Shown piece by piece: positions 17,403 to 22,966 of a stretch of 39,299 nt of DNA (positions are counted from its first letter, which is position 1; each line of letters begins with the position of its first letter). Location of the stretch: positions 1 to 39,299 of the IMG/VR virus record IMGVR_UViG_3300044691_000263. One strand, given 5' to 3'. The position numbers were made by a program, and so were the translations under genes. This stretch comes from a virus. The notes under the pieces are model-generated. The model was not told the origin of the DNA and did no database searches. It was given only the letters and a program-made list of their open reading frames with translations.

Positions 17403-17541
17403 GGCCGTACTGAACGAGATCGAGAATCGGAACCGGCTCGCTCTTGGCGCTGAGCGCGATCTCATACGCTTTCTGCGTCGCCGCGTCGGTGCGCAGGTTC
17501 AGTGGCGCGTTCAGCTTGATAATAGTTTGGAGGTCGTGCAT
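17383..17541 (-). CDS. Small hypothetical protein (52 residues)
   Basis: The frame starts MHDLQTIIKLNAPLNLRTDA at ATG 17541, preceded by an AAAGGA ribosome site at good spacing. The sequence is protein-like, with mixed helix and turns (TQKAYEIALSAKSEPVPI) and no membrane segment. It sits in the string of overlapping small genes upstream of the exported protease. No family is recognised. Confidence 0.55.
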   Translation of the reverse strand: MHDLQTIIKLNAPLNLRTDAATQKAYEIALSAKSEPVPILDLVQYGHEHLSA

Positions 17542-17552
17542 GTTGAATTCCT

Positions 17553-17819
17553 TTACACTCGCTGCGAAAGTACAGCCTTAGCCCGCAGCTTATCACCTTC
17601 GATGGCCGCAACGCAATGGCCGCGCCATGTCGGGAACTGGCCGACGAGGTGCATCAGCACGTCGATGGCCGGCGCAAAGACCTTGCCGCGCAACTTGCCT
17701 TCGAGGAAAGCAGAGCCTGCGCGTCCCGACATCGTCTCACCGGGCTGGCCGGCGAGTATCGCGGACCCGAGACAGTCGAGCGCGATCAGGAGATTGAAAA
17801 CGTATCCGCTAGTTGGCAC
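17553..17819 (-). CDS. Small phage protein, lysis-region type (unknown function)
   Basis: This 88-residue protein starts at GTG 17819, which follows AGGAG with six-base spacing and overlaps the upstream stop. The pattern FNLLIALDCLGSAILAGQPG-ETMS, then EGKLRGKVFAPAIDVLMHLV and a GHC motif, resembles a short protein I recall near the holin/endolysin genes of many phages (N-L-AxD with GGxPDETxSxRA and GHC). Its function is unknown. The N-terminal hydrophobic stretch is amphipathic rather than a clear membrane helix. No endolysin or convincing holin is seen nearby. Confidence 0.6.
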   Translation of the reverse strand: MPTSGYVFNLLIALDCLGSAILAGQPGETMSGRAGSAFLEGKLRGKVFAPAIDVLMHLVGQFPTWRGHCVAAIEGDKLRAKAVLSQRV

Positions 17820-18084
17820 GCTGATCTCCTGTATCGAACAGACCCAGCTGCGCCGCGCCGACTGTCGACAGATCGCCTCCACTCGCACCGATCAGTGCGG
17901 CGGCGGCGGCGCGTAGCGCGGAAATAAACTGATCCGACTTCATACCCTTGGGTCCGGTGCAGGCGACCGCGTAGTCTTCGTTGTTCGCGCGCAGTGACAG
18001 CGCGATGGTGCTGACGTCTGGCTCATCATCGATCCAGTCGGAGCCGGTCACGCGCCACAGGGTGCTGGTCTGTGCGGCGCTCAT
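17809..18084 (-). CDS. Hypothetical protein, late operon
   Basis: This is a 91-residue protein starting MSAAQTSTLWRVTGSDWIDD. It is mixed in composition, with a helical Ala-rich segment (FISALRAAAAALIGASGGDL). No signal or membrane segment is seen. The ATG overlaps the upstream stop as ATGA and its own stop overlaps the GTG start of the next gene by 11 bases. No family is recognised. Confidence 0.6.
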   Translation of the reverse strand: MSAAQTSTLWRVTGSDWIDDEPDVSTIALSLRANNEDYAVACTGPKGMKSDQFISALRAAAAALIGASGGDLSTVGAAQLGLFDTGDQRAN

Positions 18085-18236
18085 GTGGCGGGCCCGCCGA
18101 TTACTTTATAGATCATCTGACCGATTACTAGCAGCAGCTGGTTCGCGTGCGATGCCTCAGCCACCAGGATTGATAGCAGTGTCAGCACGGCGAGGCGATA
18201 TACCGCGGTGCACGCGGCTCGTAAAAAATTTTTCAT
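18081..18236 (-). CDS. Small membrane or exported peptide
   Basis: This 51-residue frame has a basic N-terminus and one hydrophobic stretch (YRLAVLTLLSILVAEASHA), followed by a second moderately hydrophobic segment (NQLLLVIGQMIYKVIGG). It could be a signal peptide cleaved after SHA, or a two-segment membrane peptide such as a small holin. Both ends overlap neighbours as ATGA, so it is clearly part of this operon. The function is not determined. Confidence 0.6.
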   Translation of the reverse strand: MKNFLRAACTAVYRLAVLTLLSILVAEASHANQLLLVIGQMIYKVIGGPAT

Positions 18237-18469
18237 CGGCGTTGCTTCCAGCGTTCTAGTGTGCGCTGCACGGTGGCGGTCGCGTTCTGCACCTCGTCAA
18301 TGTGCCAGAGGATCTGACCATCAATGCGTACAGGGAGCGGCGCCATCTTGCGCGATAGGAGGCGGCCTAGCTCGCCGTGACTGCACTTGAATAGCACAGT
18401 CAGGTTCTCCCGAGTGTACATCGTGGTGGCACCGGCCGGGGTCTTCAGATTCGTTTGCGTCTCACTCAC
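18233..18469 (-). CDS. Small winged-helix / excisionase-like DNA-binding protein (possible)
   Basis: This is a 78-residue protein, first of the leftward operon, starting at GTG 18469 after a strong GGAGG site. The segment YTRENLTVLFKCSHGELGRL, followed by LPVRIDGQILWHIDEVQNAT, resembles the MerR/AlpA/excisionase type winged helix, where a recognition helix is followed by a beta hairpin with the pattern P-x-R-x-G-x-x-x-W. It could control the late operon or act as an accessory DNA-binding protein. A perfect palindrome lies immediately upstream of its ribosome site (18481-18501), so the gene is likely regulated there. Confidence 0.5.
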   Translation of the reverse strand: MSETQTNLKTPAGATTMYTRENLTVLFKCSHGELGRLLSRKMAPLPVRIDGQILWHIDEVQNATATVQRTLERWKQRR

Positions 18470-18480
18470 CAGCAACCTCC

Positions 18481-18501
18481 AAATGAGAATGATTCTCATT
18501 T
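18481..18501. promoter_or_regulatory. 21-bp perfect palindrome, Fur-box-like operator
   Basis: The sequence AAATGAGAAT-G-ATTCTCATTT is a perfect inverted repeat with 10-base arms around one central base. It closely matches the classical bacterial Fur box core (AATGATAAT/ATTATCATT type; natural sites often read GAGAATGATTCTC). It lies directly upstream of the GGAGG ribosome site of the first leftward gene, the right place for an operator or an overlap with the late promoter. Binding by host Fur is an inference; a phage repressor with a similar site is the alternative. Confidence 0.6.
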
Positions 18502-18529
18502 TCAAAAATTTTTCATGTCTCTCTCAACT

Positions 18530-18549
18530 AGATTAGGGCAATCTAATCG
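18530..18549. promoter_or_regulatory. GATTAG/CTAATC inverted repeat
   Basis: Six-base arms GATTAG and CTAATC flank GGCAAT about 30 bases upstream of the Fur-box-like palindrome on the leftward side. It may be a second operator or a small hairpin. No confident -35/-10 pair was found between it and the first leftward gene. Confidence 0.35.
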
Positions 18550-18818
18550 ATTCTGCCCCAGGTGTCAAAGGGTGACGATGGTGACGATGGTTGGTGATCG
18601 GATAAACAGATTCTCGTCCCCGGCCGCCGGTATAGGGTGGTGACGATGGGTGGTGATGTTTTCACTCCTGGCCGCTGATCTAAACGATTCCAGCTCCCAG
18701 CGCGACGATGCGGGGGTTACCGTTACAACGGTATCCCTTGGGGGTTTCGCGATCCTGGGGGCGCATGTGGGGCGACGGTATCCCTTGGCCCGGGAGCTCG
18801 ACGGCCCATAGCTAGCTA

Positions 18819-18838
18819 CCGAGCGCGCGGGCGCTCGG
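18819..18838. other. Perfect GC-rich hairpin
   Basis: CCGAGCGC, loop GCGG, GCGCTCGG: a 20-base perfect hairpin with eight-base arms. It is followed by only two T residues on the plus strand and lacks a terminator-type T-run, so it may be a protein-binding or origin structure instead. Confidence 0.55.
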
Positions 18839-18839
18839 T

Positions 18840-18878
18840 TCGACCACGACTACCACGATACGGTCATATCGTGGTCGA
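18840..18878. repeat. Long inverted repeat built on TCGACCACGA / TCGTGGTCGA
   Basis: Ten-base arms TCGACCACGA (18840-18849) and TCGTGGTCGA (18869-18878) are perfect complements, and a nested pair ACCACGATA/TATCGTGGT (18852-18860, 18867-18875) can pair alternatively. A third copy, TCGTGGTCGA, lies at 18983-18992 just before the tandem repeats. It is likely a binding site for an initiator or regulator. Confidence 0.6.
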
Positions 18879-19000
18879 GCTGACCATACGAACTGAACGA
18901 ACCAGACTCCAATCGTTCAATACGTATTGTATACGCCTGATCTTTGACCGCGGTGCAGCATAGATCGCGAGCTAGGGCCTGTTCGTGGTCGAAGTGAGTG

Positions 19001-19080
19001 CGGTCCAGCGGCTAGGGGTGCGGCCCAGCGGCAAGGGGTGCGGTCCAGCGGCTAGGGGTGCGGTCCAGCGGCTAGGGGTG
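19001..19080. repeat. Four 20-bp tandem direct repeats (iteron-like)
   Basis: The unit CGGTCCAGCGGCTAGGGGTG is repeated four times with an exact 20-base period; copy two differs at two positions. There are no spacers, so this is not CRISPR. The unit length and the adjacent AT-rich DNA fit replication iterons. A long leftward open frame through these repeats exists only because the unit lacks stops. Confidence 0.75.
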
Positions 19081-19282
19081 CGGGAGGCAGAGCAGCGTCT
19101 GGCCGAGGGTGGTGATGGGGGCGGAAATGGTGATGTTCCAACAACTGCCCCCCCTAACATGTAATGATATACAACATATACATACATATACTATATAATT
19201 ACTAGCTACAAAATTCTTAGTGTATGATCACCTATCACAACCACCCTATTGATATAATCACTAGACTCTGGTGACTCGCGGC

Positions 19283-19311
19283 TTGTCGTGTTACTATTGT
19301 AATTATATACC
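19283..19311 (+). promoter_or_regulatory. Putative first rightward promoter
   Basis: TTGTCG, 17 bases, TATACC lies just upstream of the first rightward gene's AAGGAG site, in AT-rich DNA. A match to the consensus is only moderate; a TATAAT at 19253-19258 lacks a recognisable -35 element. Confidence 0.35.
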
Positions 19312-19328
19312 GAACAAAGGAGTTAGAT

Positions 19329-19505
19329 ATGCACGCCACCAGACCACGCGCTAAGAAGCGTCCGCTACCCGAGCACCTAATCGAGCGCCAGGCTGAGATA
19401 AGGCGGCGCAGCCGCGAGGGTGGGGATAGAAGGCGCGAGCTTGACCGTCAGATACTAGCCGAGAATCTGGCCACCTCGCGCAACCTCGACCTGATAGGGG
19501 GCTGA
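19329..19505 (+). CDS. Small Arg-rich protein, first rightward gene
   Basis: This is a 58-residue basic, helical protein starting MHATRPRAKKRPLPEHLIER, with AAGGAG seven bases before the ATG. It contains an Arg/Glu-rich helix (RQAEIRRRSREGGDRRRELD) and ends RNLDLIGG. The next gene ends similarly (NGDLIGL), hinting at relatedness. It could bind nucleic acid. No family is recognised. Confidence 0.6.
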   Translation: MHATRPRAKKRPLPEHLIERQAEIRRRSREGGDRRRELDRQILAENLATSRNLDLIGG

Positions 19506-19508
19506 TCG

Positions 19509-19691
19509 ATGGGTAAGCACATACCACTGCCCGCCGACCCGACCGAGCGCGCTGCTGAGCAGCTGCGGCGGCGCACCGCATGCGTTAGAGCGTGGCGCCG
19601 CAAGCGGGCCCGGTACCTAACTGCTTTAGAGCGCGCAGCTTATGAGCTAGATACGTGGGAGCGCCTCAACGGCGACCTGATAGGCTTATGA
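19509..19691 (+). CDS. Small Arg/Ala-rich helical protein
   Basis: This is a 60-residue basic protein, MGKHIPLPADPTERAAEQLR onward, predicted as a single long charged helix pair. It lies three bases after the preceding gene, whose C-terminus it resembles, and overlaps the next gene as ATGA. No family is recognised. Confidence 0.6.
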   Translation: MGKHIPLPADPTERAAEQLRRRTACVRAWRRKRARYLTALERAAYELDTWERLNGDLIGL

Positions 19692-19864
19692 GCCGCAGGC
19701 AGCCCACCCGGCCAGAGATCAGGCGCGCACCGTGCCCACAGTGCCAGGCATCTCCAGGGCACCCATGCGTCGAGGTGAGGCGCGTAGGTCAGTACGGCAA
19801 GCGGGTGGGTGAGGTACGCGAGAGCGTGCACCAGGCACGCCTTATTGCGTGGCAGCAAAAATAG
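19688..19864 (+). CDS. Small zinc-finger protein (CPxC...GxPC type)
   Basis: This 58-residue protein has a zinc-binding pattern APCPQCQASPGHPCVEV, followed downstream by a conserved-looking HQAR. The C-x2-C-x6-C plus His arrangement is common in small actinophage and proteophage proteins and is probably a treble-clef-like or short zinc knuckle. A role in nucleic acid binding is likely but unproven. The ATG overlaps the upstream stop. Confidence 0.65.
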   Translation: MSRRQPTRPEIRRAPCPQCQASPGHPCVEVRRVGQYGKRVGEVRESVHQARLIAWQQK

Positions 19865-19867
19865 TTG

Positions 19868-19903
19868 TTGCACGCGCGTATCAGATACCTTATAGTGCAC
19901 CCA
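19868..19903 (+). promoter_or_regulatory. Promoter, TATAGTGCACCCA family (copy 1)
   Basis: The -10-like TATAGT (19891-19896) is followed by GCACCCA. A weak -35 TTGCAC (19868-19873) lies at 17-base spacing. The 13-base block TATAGTGCACCCA recurs at 27107-27119, also upstream of an ACCGGAG-type ribosome site and a small gene, which supports a functional promoter. Confidence 0.55.
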
Positions 19904-19929
19904 CTGAAGCAACGAACCCGGAGACCGAG

Positions 19930-20184
19930 ATGTCCAAGAGCAGCGCCTTCAAATATCGCTACGAGCTACAGCAGACTGGCACCAGCCGGCTTGAAATGTT
20001 CGGCACCGACACCAAGCTGACTGACGATCAGCTCGAACTACGGCGCCGCGAGCTGAACGCTAATGGGCTGAACTCCTATCACATCTCTCGATTATGGCTA
20101 GTCAATCAGAAGACTGGCAAAGTCATAGCGCGCAGCTCCAACAGCAAGCTGCCCAAGCAGCCGCTGTTCACGGTGCTGGCATGA
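19930..20184 (+). CDS. Hypothetical protein, 84 residues
   Basis: The start is ATG 19930 after GGAG. The sequence, MSKSSAFKYRYELQQTGTSR onward, has alternating beta strands and a helix (TDDQLELRRRELNANGL), and a basic end. It resembles small single-domain phage proteins but no family can be named. It is the first gene after promoter copy 1, and its stop overlaps the next ATG. Confidence 0.6.
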   Translation: MSKSSAFKYRYELQQTGTSRLEMFGTDTKLTDDQLELRRRELNANGLNSYHISRLWLVNQKTGKVIARSSNSKLPKQPLFTVLA

Positions 20185-20372
20185 ACCCCACACTCAACGA
20201 ATTGGTGCGCGATAATATCCTGGATGCAGGTCCGCAGATTGACTTCGAAGAGGGGCGAACCAGGTACGTCGACGGCGTGCTGAATGGCATGAACAACGTG
20301 CAGCTGCTGGAGGCCATCAGCGATACCCTCGACGCCTACAACCGCGATCTGTCTGTTAGGTTGGGACTGTGA
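20181..20372 (+). CDS. Hypothetical protein, 63 residues
   Basis: This 63-residue acidic helical protein starts MNPTLNELVRDNILDAGPQI, with ATGA overlap with the upstream gene. It has no cysteines or membrane segment. No family is recognised; it is supported by coupling and protein-like composition. Confidence 0.55.
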   Translation: MNPTLNELVRDNILDAGPQIDFEEGRTRYVDGVLNGMNNVQLLEAISDTLDAYNRDLSVRLGL

Positions 20373-20415
20373 CGCAGTTCCCACATCTTTCATCAACTAT
20401 GTTAGGATACCAGTC

Positions 20416-20610
20416 ATGAACACCTTCTTTTTAGCCTTCCTCGCTTTCCTCGCCTGCTGGATCTGGAACTGCCGGCAAGCAGCCCGCGAGTGTCGCAAGC
20501 ACGAGATGCCCGCGGGTTGGCTCGTGTCACGAACGCACGCTGCCCGCGAGAGTGGCAGCACCAACCCCCACCCCACCTGGACTGATTTCGAAGCCAGCCT
20601 CTGGATATGA
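20416..20610 (+). CDS. Small membrane protein
   Basis: This 64-residue protein begins with a hydrophobic helix MNTFFLAFLAFLACWIWNCR, followed by a short soluble tail. One transmembrane segment or uncleaved signal anchor is predicted. The tail contains Trp, His and Pro without recognised motif. No function is assigned. Confidence 0.55.
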   Translation: MNTFFLAFLAFLACWIWNCRQAARECRKHEMPAGWLVSRTHAARESGSTNPHPTWTDFEASLWI

Positions 20611-20611
20611 C

Positions 20612-20689
20612 ATGAAAACACTAGCAGGATTGATAGAAGACACCATGCTTATCCGCTTGACACCCACAGATACTACCTGTAGTGTTTAA
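20612..20689 (+). CDS. Tiny ORF containing the promoter cassette (uncertain)
   Basis: A 25-codon frame ends EDTMLIRLTPTDTTCSV. The corresponding frame at the second promoter cassette (34319-34474) ends EDSMLIRLTPTDTRGSI and stops at the same position. The promoter elements TTGACA and TAGTGT lie inside this frame. No good ribosome site is visible, so conservation may reflect promoter duplication rather than a protein. Confidence 0.25.
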   Translation: MKTLAGLIEDTMLIRLTPTDTTCSV

Positions 20690-20735
20690 ATCGTAGGCTC
20701 TGAAACGCGATTTATACAGGAGATTAAGTAACATG
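20643..20735 (+). promoter_or_regulatory. Strong sigma-70-type promoter and leader cassette (copy 1)
   Basis: TTGACA (20657-20662), 17 bases, TAGTGT (20680-20685), then a leader ending TTTATACAGGAGATTAAGTA with AGGAG just before the ATG at 20733. A 31-base block (20643-20673) and a 25-base block including the ribosome site and ATG (20711-20735) are identical to copy 2 at 34428-34520, while the DNA between differs. Confidence 0.75.
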
Positions 20736-21038
20736 GATATAAACCTCGCTTTTACTAGACTGCTGCTTAAAGGCACGATGGAAGTCATCAAACCGTTGAC
20801 CACGGTCGCGGAGCGCAAGTCCGTATGGGTCTATCACTTCAATGGTGACCATTGGGAGTTCCACGGCCCGGACGGCTTCTACTGGCACGGTTCGGCGGAC
20901 AATGCCTATGACGCGCGCCACAAGGGGTGGGAGGAATGGCGCGAAAAGCTGCTTTCCGACCATGACGAAATGGTGGCGAAGGATAACGGTCGGCGGTCAC
21001 GGGCAGCGGCATTGTACGGTTACGGAGCTGCCAAGTGA
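20733..21038 (+). CDS. Hypothetical protein, 101 residues
   Basis: This protein starts at ATG 20733 with an ideal AGGAG site from the duplicated leader. It contains Trp/His-rich beta-like segments (VWVYHFNGDHWEFHGPDGFY) and a charged C-terminal helix (GWEEWREKLLSDHDEMVAKD). The last part of its coding sequence is included in a 63-base tandem duplication (21009-21134). No family is recognised. The strong promoter suggests high early expression. Confidence 0.65.
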   Translation: MDINLAFTRLLLKGTMEVIKPLTTVAERKSVWVYHFNGDHWEFHGPDGFYWHGSADNAYDARHKGWEEWREKLLSDHDEMVAKDNGRRSRAAALYGYGAAK

Positions 21039-21134
21039 AACTTACCGATTACTGCGACGAAATTGATCGCTGCATTGTACGGTTACGGAGCTGCCAAGTG
21101 AAACTTACCGATTACTGCGACGAAATTGATCGCT
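21009..21134. repeat. Two exact tandem copies of a 63-bp unit
   Basis: Units 21009-21071 and 21072-21134 are identical. Each holds the end of the 101-residue gene, a GGAG site, and a GTG start for the next gene. The 63-base period keeps the frame (21 codons). Confidence 0.9.
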
Positions 21135-21310
21135 TAAAAGCCCGCATCGCCCAGCTTGAGGCGGACAAGAAGCATTTGTATGAATGGGGCCGCAAGCTTG
21201 AGACGGAGAACGTAAAAGTCAGGGGGCAGCTCGCTACCGAGCTAACGTATGGGACAGATAAATCAGCGCCTGAAACAGGAGTCGGCTTGACCCTATGCCG
21301 AGTGCCTTAA
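21035..21310 (+). CDS. Small coiled-coil protein with duplicated start
   Basis: The frame starts at GTG 21035, overlapping the upstream stop, or equally at GTG 21098 in the second repeat copy, which has the same ribosome site. With the first start it has 91 residues including a repeated VKLTDYCDEIDR motif. Then follows a coiled-coil-like segment LKARIAQLEADKKHLYEWGR. The second start would give the ancestral form of 70 residues. No family is recognised. Confidence 0.6.
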   Translation: MKLTDYCDEIDRCIVRLRSCQVKLTDYCDEIDRLKARIAQLEADKKHLYEWGRKLETENVKVRGQLATELTYGTDKSAPETGVGLTLCRVP

Positions 21311-21492
21311 TCAGCTACGACAAGCCGCTGCAATGCTTGAAGCGTTTGAAGGATGGCAGTCCGGGGCACCCGCTGTATATCGCGGGCGACACGCCGCTTA
21401 TGCCATGGATTCCCGCAAGGTCACAATCTGATGCCAAAGTGGACCCCTTGACTCCGGGACAGGACTACCCTCATAATGCTTCAGACGATTGA
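21295..21492 (+). CDS. Hypothetical small ORF (uncertain)
   Basis: This is a 65-codon frame MPSALISYDKPLQCLKRLKD onward, with an AGGAG about 13 bases before the ATG, longer than ideal. Another frame across the same DNA (about 21290-21428) reads ECLNQLRQAAAMLEAFEGWQ and looks at least as protein-like, but has no clean start. One of the two is probably a gene or gene remnant. Confidence 0.3.
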   Translation: MPSALISYDKPLQCLKRLKDGSPGHPLYIAGDTPLMPWIPARSQSDAKVDPLTPGQDYPHNASDD

Positions 21493-21518
21493 ACCCTATC
21501 GAACATGAGGAACTTGAA

Positions 21519-21881
21519 ATGAGCAAAGCACAGACCGATATCCGCACTACCAGCTATGACGCCAACCAGGCGAATTCCGTAGGCTACCACGGCACGATTG
21601 ACGATGCGCTCTCGCAGATACGCTCTGAGCGGCAGTTCCCTGTAACCAACCGTGCTCGGGCCGAACTGCTGAAATTCCTGGGAGCGAACAAAGAATACGC
21701 CGAGCTTAGCGGCGCAGTCGATACACACTCCTGCTTCGCCGGTCGAGACGGTATCCTGGCCGGCGGCCCGAGCGTCGAGCTGGACCAGGACGTGAGCTAC
21801 GGTGCCGAGGACGTCACGCTCGGGGTCTACGATCCCGGCTTCTATGGGCTGGCTCACGCGAAGGCGCGCGGCTGGCTGTGA
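21519..21881 (+). CDS. Hypothetical protein, 120 residues
   Basis: The chosen start is ATG 21519 (MSKAQTDIRTTSYDANQANS), preceded by GAGGAA; a longer upstream start is less supported. The protein is acidic, with a Gly-rich C-terminal part (YDPGFYGLAHAKARGWL). No membrane segment or recognised family. It is monocistronic-looking with 47 bases to the next gene. Confidence 0.6.
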   Translation: MSKAQTDIRTTSYDANQANSVGYHGTIDDALSQIRSERQFPVTNRARAELLKFLGANKEYAELSGAVDTHSCFAGRDGILAGGPSVELDQDVSYGAEDVTLGVYDPGFYGLAHAKARGWL

Positions 21882-21928
21882 AGCGCTACATCTATACACC
21901 CCACACATACCCGTAAGGAGACACAATC

Positions 21929-22566
<638 letters not shown>

Positions 22567-22576
<10 letters not shown>

Positions 22577-22749
22577 AGCGAAACGTCATCACGCTACCGG
22601 CAGCGATACACCAACGTGTCGAGCCGTGCGGCTGCGTGGTGACCGAACGGCCCGGCCACGTGCTTACGAAGATGTGCACGCGGCATCAACGCGAGACTTT
22701 CAATCCCGTCCAGGTCGAGCCCGACAATCTCGATCTGGTCGGTGGATAG
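22567..22749 (+). CDS. Small Cys/His-containing protein
   Basis: This is a 60-residue protein starting MAMKRNVITLPAAIHQRVEP. It holds a possible zinc site: CGC (CxC) near residue 22 and MCTRHQ downstream. It overlaps the Ala-repeat gene by 10 bases (an ATG at 22573 is an alternative, giving ATGA overlap). No family is recognised. Confidence 0.55.
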
Positions 22750-22797
22750 TGTGTTAAGCTGGCTGGGTGGTGTACACACCGCAGCTGGAAGTGGGTT

Positions 22798-22832
22798 GGC
22801 AACAGGAGGGTACAGCCCCTGTGAATGTTGCC
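22798..22832 (+). other. Branched hairpin in gap
   Basis: GGCAAC and GTTGCC form an outer stem, with an inner ACAGG/CCTGT stem, in the 118-base gap before a small membrane protein gene. No T-run follows. It may be an mRNA structure or attenuator. The rest of this gap shows only a ribosome site (TTTGGAGAG). Confidence 0.4.
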
Positions 22833-22867
22833 GGCCCGCGGATCTAAGGTTGATTTTGGAGAGACCC

Positions 22868-22966
22868 ATGAAGTTTAACGAAGAGAGATTCGTGCGCGTA
22901 CGGCACTGGTATTTAGCAGCGATTATCTTGATGTTCATCGGGATAGTATATATGGGGCTATCTTGA
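22868..22966 (+). CDS. Tiny membrane protein (32 residues)
   Basis: The frame MKFNEERFVRVRHWYLAAII continues into LMFIGIVYMGLS. A charged N-terminus precedes one transmembrane helix. GGAGAG lies before the ATG, and the stop overlaps the TTG start of the primase gene by 4 bases, so the two are coupled. A longer frame upstream (from 22742) lacks support. Confidence 0.5.
   Translation: MKFNEERFVRVRHWYLAAIILMFIGIVYMGLS

Larger units (their letters stand above)
18502..19328. other. Non-coding divergence region, candidate replication origin and control region
   Basis: About 830 bases separate the leftward and rightward gene blocks without a credible gene. It contains GTGACGATGG-type direct repeats near 18575-18660, two copies of ACGGTATCCCTTGG (18728-18741 and 18775-18788), a perfect ACCGTT/AACGGT palindrome near 18717-18730, a GC-rich hairpin (18819-18838), three copies of TCGTGGTCGA in both orientations, the palindrome CAATACGTATTG (18918-18929), four 20-base tandem repeats (19001-19080) and an AT-rich tract (about 19155-19330). 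Iteron-like repeats next to an AT-rich segment at a transcription divergence point are typical of replication origins. No initiator is identified. Confidence 0.55.

Noticed and set aside
19001-19080. CRISPR array
   Set aside because: The 20-bp repeats are directly abutting with no spacers, and no cas gene is nearby.
18972-19187. 71-codon minus-strand frame through the tandem repeats
   Set aside because: The frame is open only because the 20-bp unit lacks stops; the translated product is a repeat artefact.
22742-22867. Longer start for the 32-residue membrane peptide
   Set aside because: It begins at a GTG without a ribosome site, runs through a hairpin and lacks protein-like features; the ATG at 22868 has GGAGAG.
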